DNA of 15,474 nucleotides from the NCBI GenBank assembly GCA_938008665.1, contig CALLKA010000193.1, positions 1 to 15,474 on the forward strand, in the 5' to 3' direction. A model generated the notes under the pieces. That model was not told the origin of the DNA. It saw only the letters and a program-made list of their open reading frames with translations, and made no database searches. Numbering within the stretch: position 1 is the first letter of the stretch; the number at the start of each line of letters is the position of its first letter. This stretch comes from an uncultured Bacteroidota bacterium. Its GTDB lineage: Bacteria > Bacteroidota > Bacteroidia > Chitinophagales > Chitinophagaceae. Positions 1-7,694 of this stretch are shown piece by piece. The translations under genes were made by a program, and so were the position numbers.

Positions 1-224
1 TTTTAATTAACATCTTTGGCGGTATCGTTCGTTGCGATCGTGTTGCTGCTGGTGTTATTGAAGCTTTCAACAAATTAGGCGATATTAATATCCCAATCAT
101 TGTGCGTTTACAAGGCACCAATGCAGTGGAAGCAAAAAAATTAATTGATGAAAGTGGGTTGAAAGTTCAATCTGCAATTCAGTTGAGCGAAGCAGCTGCT
201 TTAGTAAAGCAAGCCGTAGCTTGA
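1..224 (+). CDS. sucC: Succinyl-CoA synthetase (ADP-forming) beta subunit, 3' end only
   Basis: The last 73 codons of a gene that enters from the left edge; reading starts in frame at base 3 and stops at TGA 222-224. The translation contains NIFGGIVRCD followed by an Ala/Gly-rich helix, then IIVRLQGTNAVEAKKLIDES, and ends in EAAALVKQAVA. This is the C-terminal CoA-ligase-type domain of SucC. In the known family, SucC pairs with SucD and binds nucleotide and succinate, converting succinyl-CoA to succinate with ATP formation in the cytoplasmic TCA cycle. The N-terminal ATP-grasp domain lies outside the window. No sucD follows; two terminators do, so sucC is the last gene of its transcript here. 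Confidence 0.95.
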   Translation, partial: LINIFGGIVRCDRVAAGVIEAFNKLGDINIPIIVRLQGTNAVEAKKLIDESGLKVQSAIQLSEAAALVKQAVA

Positions 225-225
225 T

Positions 226-265
226 AATTCTTCAGCCCATTCTTCGAATTTATGGGCTTTGAATT
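226..265 (+). terminator. Hairpin just after sucC, first of two
   Basis: AGCCCAT (234-240) pairs with ATGGGCT (252-258). The stem extends outward after a small internal loop through AATTC (226-230) with GAATT (261-265). It starts 1 nt after the sucC stop codon and is followed by a modestly T-rich stretch to about 282. Either a weak intrinsic terminator or a 3'-end stabilising hairpin for the sucC mRNA. Confidence 0.5.
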
Positions 266-282
266 ATCCTCTGATGATTTTT

Positions 283-316
283 AAAATACCCCCGTTTAAA
301 CGGGGGTATTTTGTTT
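283..316. terminator. Strong bidirectional intrinsic terminator between sucC and the SprT-like gene
   Basis: A perfect 12-bp stem, AAAATACCCCCG (283-294) with CGGGGGTATTTT (301-312), around a 6-nt loop. The G/C core is flanked by A on one side and T on the other, so it works as stem plus U-tract in either direction. It lies between two convergent genes, as expected for a shared terminator. Confidence 0.88.
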
Positions 317-346
317 TCATACGCCATTTTTATAAAATATAAAATG

Positions 347-976
347 CTAGGCCCCATTCACTAGCTTTACTTCAGTTAATGCACTAAAGGAATATATTTG
401 ACCGGTGGCTACCTCCACACATTCAATACGTATACGTCGCTTCTTGCCGCGTCTAAATATTTTTCCATTTAAGGACTCAAATAATATACCCTCTGGAATA
501 TGTGCAACCAGTGTAACCCCCACTTTTTTTATTTCGTTATAATTTCTCAAAACCAATAAAAGTTTGGTTTCCCCATTGGCGGTGGCGGCAGGATTTAATA
601 AAGTTTTGCTTAAAGCTTTTTTTATATCATCAGGGAATATTCCTTGTTGTATAAATTGGGCAAGTAAATGTCCGTAAATACTTTTCCATTCTTTGCCATG
701 TGCATCCACCCTATTTCTATATTGTTCAAAACATAGAAGATGGGCCAATTCATGAAGTAAAGTGATTAAGAATTCATACTTATTCAGGTTCCCATTGACC
801 GATATTTTATGATTGGCGCCTTGGAATGCATGGCGATAATCACCTAACACAGACTTCCTTGCTTTAGTTACTGTTAAATGTACCTTGTATTGGTTTATTA
901 AGTCAATAACAGGTTCAAATGCACCATCAGGCAAATATGAATTTAGCGCGTTAAGAGGATGTTCAACTTTTGCCAA
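347..976 (-). CDS. SprT-like zinc metalloprotease-fold protein
   Basis: A 209-residue cytoplasmic protein with the zincin motif HELAH at residues 75-79 and a likely third zinc ligand in DAHGKEW (His93), the arrangement of SprT/Spartan-like domains. SprT-domain proteins are predicted zinc-dependent proteases; the eukaryotic relative Spartan cleaves DNA-protein crosslinks, but the role of bacterial SprT is not settled. Residues 140-209 are basic (RRGKKRRIRI) and have one cysteine, so the cysteine zinc ribbon of longer SprT proteins is absent. It is the last gene of the minus-strand group, 26 nt after the AtpI-like gene, and ends at the shared terminator. The protease fold is well supported; substrate and role are unknown. 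Confidence 0.8.
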   Translation of the reverse strand: MAKVEHPLNALNSYLPDGAFEPVIDLINQYKVHLTVTKARKSVLGDYRHAFQGANHKISVNGNLNKYEFLITLLHELAHLLCFEQYRNRVDAHGKEWKSIYGHLLAQFIQQGIFPDDIKKALSKTLLNPAATANGETKLLLVLRNYNEIKKVGVTLVAHIPEGILFESLNGKIFRRGKKRRIRIECVEVATGQIYSFSALTEVKLVNGA

Positions 977-1002
977 GAAGAATATTTAATAAGGTTGATA
1001 AA

Positions 1003-1368
1003 CTAATTCTTTTTTATTACCCACCGAAGTTCAAGCCAAGTATACAAAATATAAATACCCATACAAGCTAATAAGGTTGGAATACCCACCTTTATTTGCT
1101 GAGTTTTGGCATATATTAAAGCAGCAATTGCAAATACCCCCATTTTAGTAAGTGTTCCTAACATAACTGAACGAATCATTGCATTCGGATTCATCTTATC
1201 CATTTTTAAAATACGCACATAACTTAAAAATGCCATAAGAATTAACATCGTATTTACCACAATAATAAAGTAGTAATTTAAATACAAGAAATGCTCCATG
1301 AATAAAAAACACAATGTATTTATAAGTGCAAAAAGTGTAAGTATTGGTGTCATTTTTTTAATAAACAT
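1003..1368 (-). CDS. AtpI-like small membrane protein
   Basis: A 121-residue, very hydrophobic protein with about four membrane segments (roughly residues 7-25, 28-53, 68-87 and 93-114) and a basic C terminus. The segment from Asn62 to Ala87 (NAMIRSVMLGTLTKMGVFAI) resembles the membrane proteins encoded next to AtpZ ahead of the F-type ATP synthase genes in Bacteroidota. Members of the AtpI/AtpZ group are thought to help assemble the c-ring or supply divalent cations. It starts 2 nt after the AtpZ stop codon, so the two are almost certainly translated from one mRNA. The assignment rests on context and hydropathy more than on a signature motif. Confidence 0.55.
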   Translation of the reverse strand: MFIKKMTPILTLFALINTLCFLFMEHFLYLNYYFIIVVNTMLILMAFLSYVRILKMDKMNPNAMIRSVMLGTLTKMGVFAIAALIYAKTQQIKVGIPTLLACMGIYILYTWLELRWVIKKN

Positions 1369-1370
1369 GG

Positions 1371-1592
1371 CTATAATTTTGTTTCTTTTATAATTTTATA
1401 TAAAGTGAAAAGAATAAAAGTAAATGGCAATATCCAAATTAACATTGGCTTAAAACCCCAATAAGCGTCTCCCTTTTTTCCAATATACAATAACAACAAT
1501 AAACCAACAATCAGTTGCGACCCTAAACCAGCATAATTAGTCCAAACGGTGGCTGACTTATTTTTTTTATTATCGTTCGTATTAAAATTCAC
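1371..1592 (-). CDS. atpZ: AtpZ/AtpI family F0F1-ATPase accessory protein
   Basis: A 73-residue protein with a charged, Asn/Lys-rich N terminus and two membrane helices (about 20-37 and 49-67) joined by a short loop, ending in YKIIKETKL. Length, hairpin topology, the TNYAGLGSQL lead-in to helix 1 and the YKxIKE tail match the small AtpZ/AtpI family encoded beside F-type ATP synthase operons, where it is implicated in Mg/Ca transport or c-ring assembly. The start is GTG at 1590-1592; no nearby in-frame ATG would keep the first helix. It lies 8 nt after the upstream gene and 2 nt before the AtpI-like gene. No ATP synthase structural gene follows. Confidence 0.7.
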   Translation of the reverse strand: MNFNTNDNKKNKSATVWTNYAGLGSQLIVGLLLLLYIGKKGDAYWGFKPMLIWILPFTFILFTLYKIIKETKL

Positions 1593-1600
1593 TACAAAAT

Positions 1601-1996
1601 TTAATCATTTGATGGTAAACTTTCGGGTAGTTTCAATGGAATTGTATCCAATTGCTTTGCATTACCTTCTGAAAGCACTTTTTTAATGCCTTCTAAATAT
1701 TGTTCCTTATAGTGTAAAGTTTGCTCTAATGAATCGGTCCTTATTTTCAGCAATTGCAGTGCAGTTTGACTTTCCTTAGTGCCATATCCTGGGATATAAT
1801 ACTTAAGTGGGGTAAAAGCAATTAACGCAATAGTTAAGCCTACTAATAATATAAAACTCACACTAAAGCCAACATAAACAGAAGTTCTGGAAAGTCTGAA
1901 TGCTACTACCTCATCATAAGTGTCATCATTCATGATGACCAAACGGTAGGTATTGCTGGTGCGTTTGAAAGTGTTATTATCGTCTAAAATTGCCAT
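1601..1996 (-). CDS. Single-pass membrane protein resembling the N-terminal part of an M23 peptidase, without the peptidase domain
   Basis: 131 residues: a cytoplasmic N terminus containing YRLVIMNDDTYDEVVAFRL, one membrane helix (about 39-62), the conserved-looking stretch LIAFTPLKYYIPGY, and a periplasmic, probably coiled-coil segment (about 76-108) ending EGIKKVLSEG. From memory, this order matches the N-terminal part of Bacteroidota M23-family peptidases encoded near sprE and atpZ, which continue into a LytM zinc peptidase domain. Here the frame stops 10-20 residues after the coiled coil and atpZ begins 8 nt later, so no peptidase domain or remnant is present. It may be a scaffold or a reduced paralogue. 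First gene of the minus-strand group, diverging from porW. Confidence 0.6.
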   Translation of the reverse strand: MAILDDNNTFKRTSNTYRLVIMNDDTYDEVVAFRLSRTSVYVGFSVSFILLVGLTIALIAFTPLKYYIPGYGTKESQTALQLLKIRTDSLEQTLHYKEQYLEGIKKVLSEGNAKQLDTIPLKLPESLPSND

Positions 1997-2012
1997 ATTA
2001 AAAGTTGCAACC

Positions 2013-2049
2013 TAAAGATACAAAATAAACAGAATTAATTGTATTTTTA
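2013..2049. promoter_or_regulatory. Divergent promoter region between the M23-like gene and porW (tentative)
   Basis: The 71-bp gap carries a -7-like octamer in each direction: TATCTTTA on the minus strand (2013-2020) and TATTTTTA on the plus strand (2042-2049). Each differs from the Bacteroidota element TAnnTTTG at the last base. Neither has a TTG about 20 nt upstream, so support is weak beyond position and divergent orientation. Implied leaders are about 12-15 nt. Confidence 0.3.
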
Positions 2050-2067
2050 GTCGTTATTAGTCCTACC

Positions 2068-5000
2068 ATGAAATTGTTACAGCACCCTTTTAAATATTGG
2101 CCTTATCGACTCCTACTATTGGGCTGTATTTGTATAATAAATCATGGTGTTTTGGCGCAGGATACTACCAAATCAACACTGGATATTAATAATTCAAAGT
2201 TGATTAAAAAAGTAAACAGTGTATTAGACAGTAATCAAAAAAAAATAAACAACTTTATTTTTAAAAAAATTGACAACGCAAAAGCAAAATTAGATAGTAC
2301 TACACGCAAGTTTATCCCCTATGAAGAAGAGCGACCACTTCCCTACGAAATTCTCACAAAGAAAAAGTATACACTCGGACGTCGTGCATATCAAAATACA
2401 GTTTCAAAATTTAATTATATATTCCACGCAAATGAGGAATTGACCCAAATTATTAAAGATGCACGCGCCTATTTAGAGGAAGATTACACCACATTAATCC
2501 CATTTTATGATTATGACCTAGCCAATACTTCTAAAAAAGATATTGACTCCATTATTTACAGGTGTAATGCCAATGTGGTATTACATGATTTAAGGAGCAA
2601 TTGGGTGGACGACGCTTATTTATTATTAGCCAAAGCCTATTTATTCCATAAAAATTTTGATACCGCAGGTAGTTTACTCCAATACATCAACTATGCTTTT
2701 GATGCAAAGGAAGCAGGAATGGATGTTCCCATTGGCAGTAATTTGAGAAACACCAAAGGCCAATTCAGTATCGCCACCAAAGAAGATAATAAATTTTATG
2801 AGAATAGAAATATCAGAAATGAAAGCATGCTTTGGCAGGCCAGAAACTATTTTGAAATAAATTCATTGAATGAAGGAATAAGTTTATTACAGTTATTAAA
2901 AACAGATGCTTTTTTCCCGAAACGATTACACCCCTTTTTATTTGAACAATTGGCCTATGGCTATTATCAAAGTGAAATTTATGATAGTGCCGCTACTTAT
3001 TTAACCAAAGGCTTATCTAACGCCCCCGATAAGTTTTCCAAAACAAGATGGTATTATCTCATTGCACAATTATGGGAAAAATCTGATCATCTCGTTAATG
3101 CTTATTCTTGGTATAAAAAAGCACACAGTGACGCATTAAATCCATTAATCAGTGTATATGCAAAAATCAATTTAATAAAAATTGAATATAAGCAAACAAA
3201 AACACCCTGGCTTGAATTAGCCAATTCCCTTCAACAAATGTCAAGAAGAGAAAAATACAAACCTTATACCGATATTATATATTTTGAAATGGCAAAATTA
3301 GCGATTCAGAATAAAGATATTGAAAGGGCTAATGAATGGCTATTGGTTTCCATCAAAAAAAATGAAAATGGTTTAAAGCAAAAACAAAAAGCATTTGAGT
3401 TGTTGGCAGACATCAATTACAAATCAAATAATTATGCTGTTGCTAAATTAGCCTATGATAGTTTAACCTTGATATTAAAAACCAACCCTGATTTTGAAAT
3501 AATAGCATTGCGTAAAAAATGGTTGCCAATTATACTTAAAAACGATAATACAATCCAACAACAAGATACGCTTCAATTTATTTACACGCTTGCAGAAAAT
3601 ATGCAGCAGGCGTATCTACAAAAATGGGAATTGAATGAACAAAATAAAGCCGAAAAATTAAGCATCCTATTTATTGATGAAGTTAAACAAGCCGCATTAG
3701 CAAATGAGGCGTTAACCAACAAGGGGAACAATAACAATTTTGGCAACAATGGTTTTGGAAATAATTATGGTAGCAATAATGGGGGTAATAATGGCTTTAG
3801 TAATAATTCCAATAATTACGGTAATAATAGCACAGGCAATTATACGAATAACCAATCTCAAGGCGTGAGCGGTGTAAGTGATTTTTATTTTGAAAATAAG
3901 AATACGGTTGAAATTGGAAAACAAAACTTTACACAAAAATGGGGTAACCGCCCAAATGTTGATCAATGGCGCAGAAAAACAAGCAGCACAATTGTATATA
4001 AGTCAACCAATCCAGCGGATGCCACGCAATCAAGGTATGCAATAGATAGCACTAGCAAAACTTCTGCAGCCATTTCGACCACTGAAATAACCAAGGAGAA
4101 AGCAACCTCAAACCAACTAATCACTAGCAAAGACCATCTAACTAAATCAATGACGGAATTAAGTAAAAGTAGTTTTGAGAATGCACAAACATTTTTATTT
4201 CAACTCAATGATTTTGAAAAAGCTTTACCCTTATATCAGAAAGTTATTAATATTAATATTGATGATGCCATTACCGAAAGAAGTTTACTCGATTTAGCAA
4301 GTGAATATATTCACCAAGGGAACCGAATCACTTCAGACAGCCTCATTACTATTGTAGAAGCAAAATTTCCTAAAGGTGTTTATATTACAAAGAAGACAAC
4401 CATCGAAAATAAAAAGTCGCTAGAAAATCAGGTAGCGGCAGATTATAAAGAAGCCTATTTTTTAGCGCAAATTGGAAATTGGACAACGTTATCAAATAAA
4501 GTTAGCCAGCTGGACGCACAACTTAAACAAACAAAATGGTTTGCCCCCTATCAATTTTTAAAGGTTAAAATGTATGCCCAACAAAGAATGGATAGCTTAG
4601 CATTTGTTTTATTAGATTCAATTATATTCTTGCATCAAAATGAAAATATACGAGACCGTGCAAAAAATATTATTGAAGAACTTAAAAAAAGAAAAGAGAC
4701 TGAATTGTATCTATCAAAATTGAGCGGGGACAGCTTAAAATCAATGGCAAGGAATAGCATCCCAATGGCCAACAACTTAAAGCAAGCTTCCCAGAATACT
4801 TCTCTTGCCATTAGTCCAAAAATTGATTCCACCAATAAAGATACCATGGATGCAGGTTTGTTTTTTACTAAGGACGAACTAGAACCACATTTTGTGGCTC
4901 TCCTTACCAATAATATAAAGGAAATTCTGGTAAAGGAAATGGTCACCGCCCTCGGCTACCTCAACAAAGAGGATTTCAAAAAACAAAATTTAGATGTAAC

Positions 5001-5241
5001 TTACCTTGAATTTGAACCCAATGTTTTTGTTGTTTGGATTGGCCCTTTTGAAAATTTAAATAGCAGCAATGCCTATTTGAATAAAATAAAGGGGCGACTT
5101 AACACTGAAATAATTTCATTTGTTCAAAGTAAACAATATGAGTTATATATTTTAGGAAAGTCTAATATTTTACAAATTAAAAATAGCGACGATCTAAAAA
5201 AATACAGGGTCTTTATGAACAATAATATTTATAAACAATAA
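2068..5241 (+). CDS. porW: T9SS-associated TPR protein PorW/SprE
   Basis: 1057 residues. The N-terminal signal peptide has a lipobox-like LLGC (Cys20); a competing signal peptidase I site, VLA-QD, lies at residue 30/31. Helical TPR-like repeats fill about 95-545 and resume at about 695-890. Between them sit an Asn/Gly-rich stretch (551-598) and FYFENKNTVEIGKQNF with WGNR (625-628) and DQWRRK, which I recognise as the conserved core of PorW/SprE. The C-terminal domain (about 935-1057) also fits. PorW (Porphyromonas) and SprE (Flavobacterium) are lipoproteins needed for type IX secretion and, in gliders, motility. At 1057 residues it is longer than the roughly 870 I recall for SprE. Its stop codon is 10 nt before the penicillin-binding protein start, indicating an operon. 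Confidence 0.85.
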   Translation: MKLLQHPFKYWPYRLLLLGCICIINHGVLAQDTTKSTLDINNSKLIKKVNSVLDSNQKKINNFIFKKIDNAKAKLDSTTRKFIPYEEERPLPYEILTKKKYTLGRRAYQNTVSKFNYIFHANEELTQIIKDARAYLEEDYTTLIPFYDYDLANTSKKDIDSIIYRCNANVVLHDLRSNWVDDAYLLLAKAYLFHKNFDTAGSLLQYINYAFDAKEAGMDVPIGSNLRNTKGQFSIATKEDNKFYENRNIRNESMLWQARNYFEINSLNEGISLLQLLKTDAFFPKRLHPFLFEQLAYGYYQSEIYDSAATYLTKGLSNAPDKFSKTRWYYLIAQLWEKSDHLVNAYSWYKKAHSDALNPLISVYAKINLIKIEYKQTKTPWLELANSLQQMSRREKYKPYTDIIYFEMAKLAIQNKDIERANEWLLVSIKKNENGLKQKQKAFELLADINYKSNNYAVAKLAYDSLTLILKTNPDFEIIALRKKWLPIILKNDNTIQQQDTLQFIYTLAENMQQAYLQKWELNEQNKAEKLSILFIDEVKQAALANEALTNKGNNNNFGNNGFGNNYGSNNGGNNGFSNNSNNYGNNSTGNYTNNQSQGVSGVSDFYFENKNTVEIGKQNFTQKWGNRPNVDQWRRKTSSTIVYKSTNPADATQSRYAIDSTSKTSAAISTTEITKEKATSNQLITSKDHLTKSMTELSKSSFENAQTFLFQLNDFEKALPLYQKVININIDDAITERSLLDLASEYIHQGNRITSDSLITIVEAKFPKGVYITKKTTIENKKSLENQVAADYKEAYFLAQIGNWTTLSNKVSQLDAQLKQTKWFAPYQFLKVKMYAQQRMDSLAFVLLDSIIFLHQNENIRDRAKNIIEELKKRKETELYLSKLSGDSLKSMARNSIPMANNLKQASQNTSLAISPKIDSTNKDTMDAGLFFTKDELEPHFVALLTNNIKEILVKEMVTALGYLNKEDFKKQNLDVTYLEFEPNVFVVWIGPFENLNSSNAYLNKIKGRLNTEIISFVQSKQYELYILGKSNILQIKNSDDLKKYRVFMNNNIYKQ
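3718..3861 (+). repeat. Asn/Gly-rich low-complexity linker inside porW
   Basis: 48 codons (residues 551-598) of which 22 are Asn, arranged as N-N pairs separated by G, F, Y or S. The DNA is an imperfect AAT/AAC-GG tandem tract. It separates the first TPR block from the conserved WGNR core, so it reads as a flexible linker. The tract leaves the opposite strand free of stop codons for 84 codons, a composition effect and not a second gene. Confidence 0.8.
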
Positions 5242-5251
5242 AGGATTATAA

Positions 5252-7693
5252 GTGAAACCAATTAATCATCCAACAGAAAAAAAACCTAAAAATTGGGTAC
5301 GCCTATTTTGGAAATACTACTTTATATCCGCAGGTGTAATTTTAATGTTTTTATTGATGCTTAATTTTGGTTGGATTGGTGACATGCCCGATTTGGATGA
5401 TATTGAAAACCCCACTGCTTCCCTAGCAAGCCAAGTATATGCTCAGGATGGCACTCCCATGGGCAAGTATTATTTAGAGGATCGCATCAGTGTAAAGTAT
5501 CGCGATATCAGCCCCTATTTAATACAAGCTTTAGTTGCAACTGAGGATAAACGATTTTATGATCATTATGGTATTGATGGAGAAGGCTTAATCAGAGCCA
5601 TCGCCTTTTTAGGCAGTCGAGGAGGTGCGTCTACAATAAGTATGCAAACTGCAAAAAATTTATTTACAAATAACTGGAGTACTAAAAATAAATTATTGCG
5701 TGTCATACAAAAAATCAAGGAAAGTATAATAGCCATCAAGTTGGAGCGCAACTTTACCAAACAAGAAATTTTGACCTTATACTTAAATACCGTTCCCTTT
5801 AGCGACAATTTATTTGGTGTAAGTAACGCCTCTCGTACCTTTTTTCAAAAAGAACCAGATCGTTTAAGTGTTGAAGAAGCAGCGTTATTAATAGGCATGA
5901 TTAATGCACCTACCAAATATAACCCTAATCGCAACCCAAAACTGGCATTGGAAAGACGTAATTTGGTGATTAATCGTATGGCGGAACAGGAGTATATTAG
6001 TAATGATCAAGCTATACAATTCAAACAACTTCCCATCGTCACTAATTATAGAAAATTAGATGAGAATAATGGTTTAGGGCCCTATTTTAGAATGACCCTT
6101 GGCGAGTATATGAAAAAGTGGTGTAAAGAACATAAGAAAAATAATGGCGACCCCTATAACTTATATCGTGATGGACTAAAAATATACACTACCATCAATC
6201 CACGTATGCAATTATATGCAGAGGAAGCCGTTGCAAGACATATGGCTTATTTACAACGCGAGTTCAATAAACAAAACAATATCAAAACAGGTAGTGTTTG
6301 GAAGGACTTTAGCACGCAATTAGAATTAGCCATCAAGCAAACAGATCGATGGAGAAATGCAAAGAAAGAGGATCTAGAAGATGTTGATATTAGGAAAACC
6401 TTTGACGAGCCCATAAATATGCGCGTTTTTGCTTGGAACAAAAACCGATTTATTGATACAATCATGAGCCCATTAGATTCGCTAAAATACCATAAGCAAA
6501 TACTGCAAACTGGGTTTTTAGCGGTAGATCCATTTACAGGAGAAGTGAAAGCATGGGTAGGTGGCGTTGATTTTAAAACGTTCAAATATGACCATGTTAA
6601 TATCAATACCAGACGCCAAGTGGGATCTACAATTAAACCCCTCTTGTATTCTTTGGCCATTGAAAAATCGGGCTTTACCCCATATACGATTGTCCAGGAC
6701 CAACAACAAAACTTTGAAGGTTACGGCATGGTGCCTAATACCTCAAGAACATGTACCGGATTAGCCATGCCAATGGCACAAGCACTTGCAGAATCACGCA
6801 ACTGCGCATCTGCCTATATCATGAAACAAATTAATGGTAATGGAAATGAAGCAGCGAAACAATTTGTTGAATACTTGAAAAAATGTAACGTTCAAGCGGA
6901 TATGCCTGCCTATCCTTCTCTAGCCCTAGGTGCTGTTGAAATTTCACTATATGAAATGGTACAAGCTTACACCATGTTCCCTGGCGGCGGCTATAATGCG
7001 CAACCTTTATTTATCAATCGAATTGAAGATAAAAACGGGAATGTACTTGAAAGCTTTTCTCCTCAAAGAAGAAAAGTTATTAATGAAACAACTGCTTATT
7101 CAGTAGTGAGCATGATGCAAGGGGTAATTTCAAAAGGTACGGGCCGTAGTTTATATTCTTATGATATAAAAGCGCAGTCAATTGCTGGAAAAACAGGAAC
7201 CACCAATGACAATAGTGATTTATGGTTTATGGGCTATACTCCACAAATATTAGCAGGTGCATGGGTGGGATGTGATGATAGATACATTCGTTTTACGGAT
7301 AACTATTTTGGACAAGGCGCACATGCTTCCTTACCTATTTGGGCTTATTTTATGAATAAAGTAACTTCCGATCCAGCATGCAATCTTGATCAGAATGCCA
7401 ACTTTGATCGTCCATCAAATATGGCGGGCGACTTTAATATCAATTTTGTAAACTCTGATAGCACAACGCTTGATACTGAAGTACCTACGCTATTAAATGA
7501 TGATGAAATTAAAGGGGAATCGGATTATGAAATTCCTGCAGCTGAAAATAATAGCATTGAAAAAGTAGCAACTAATAATGTGAACACGCCCGCACCGAAA
7601 CCAATAAAAAGTAACGTTCCTGCTAAAAAAGAAACTATTAATAAGGAAGCGCAAAAACCAAAAGCCATTTTCCCAGTAAAGAAAAAGAATTAA
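5252..7693 (+). CDS. Class A penicillin-binding protein (PBP1A-like; GT51 plus transpeptidase)
   Basis: 813 residues: short cytoplasmic tail, one membrane anchor (about 22-42), then a GT51 glycosyltransferase domain with catalytic Glu98 in ATEDKRFYDHYG, GGASTISMQ (124-132) and KQEILTLYLN (Glu172). The transpeptidase domain has all three motifs: STIK (Ser459, Lys462), SRN (515-517) and KTGT (647-650). It should therefore both polymerise lipid II and crosslink peptidoglycan on the periplasmic face. The tail from about 735 is Asn/Pro/Lys-rich and disordered. The start is GTG; AAAGGA (5240-5245) overlaps the porW stop and sits 6 nt upstream, and the next in-frame ATG falls inside the membrane helix. 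Coupled to porW. It ends 1 bp from porQ, tail to tail, with no terminator visible. Family names include mrcA and ponA. Confidence 0.95.
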   Translation: MKPINHPTEKKPKNWVRLFWKYYFISAGVILMFLLMLNFGWIGDMPDLDDIENPTASLASQVYAQDGTPMGKYYLEDRISVKYRDISPYLIQALVATEDKRFYDHYGIDGEGLIRAIAFLGSRGGASTISMQTAKNLFTNNWSTKNKLLRVIQKIKESIIAIKLERNFTKQEILTLYLNTVPFSDNLFGVSNASRTFFQKEPDRLSVEEAALLIGMINAPTKYNPNRNPKLALERRNLVINRMAEQEYISNDQAIQFKQLPIVTNYRKLDENNGLGPYFRMTLGEYMKKWCKEHKKNNGDPYNLYRDGLKIYTTINPRMQLYAEEAVARHMAYLQREFNKQNNIKTGSVWKDFSTQLELAIKQTDRWRNAKKEDLEDVDIRKTFDEPINMRVFAWNKNRFIDTIMSPLDSLKYHKQILQTGFLAVDPFTGEVKAWVGGVDFKTFKYDHVNINTRRQVGSTIKPLLYSLAIEKSGFTPYTIVQDQQQNFEGYGMVPNTSRTCTGLAMPMAQALAESRNCASAYIMKQINGNGNEAAKQFVEYLKKCNVQADMPAYPSLALGAVEISLYEMVQAYTMFPGGGYNAQPLFINRIEDKNGNVLESFSPQRRKVINETTAYSVVSMMQGVISKGTGRSLYSYDIKAQSIAGKTGTTNDNSDLWFMGYTPQILAGAWVGCDDRYIRFTDNYFGQGAHASLPIWAYFMNKVTSDPACNLDQNANFDRPSNMAGDFNINFVNSDSTTLDTEVPTLLNDDEIKGESDYEIPAAENNSIEKVATNNVNTPAPKPIKSNVPAKKETINKEAQKPKAIFPVKKKN

Positions 7694-7694
7694 A

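Noticed and set aside
1593..1600. Frameshift or deletion remnant of an M23 peptidase domain after the 131-residue protein
   Set aside because: Only 8 nt separate the stop from the next start, and no H-x-H or zinc-ligand residues appear in other frames downstream, so there is no broken remnant to annotate.
3712..3966. 84-codon open frame antisense to porW
   Set aside because: It exists only because the AAT/AAC-GG tract reads as Ile/Thr/Val codons on the other strand; no start context, and the sense gene explains the sequence.
4635..4946. 103-codon open frame antisense to porW
   Set aside because: Fully inside a recognised gene, low-complexity hydrophobic/Ser-rich translation, no family resemblance.
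6247..6709. Two overlapping open frames antisense to the penicillin-binding protein gene
   Set aside because: They lie under the conserved transpeptidase SxxK region, whose coding constraint is clear on the plus strand.
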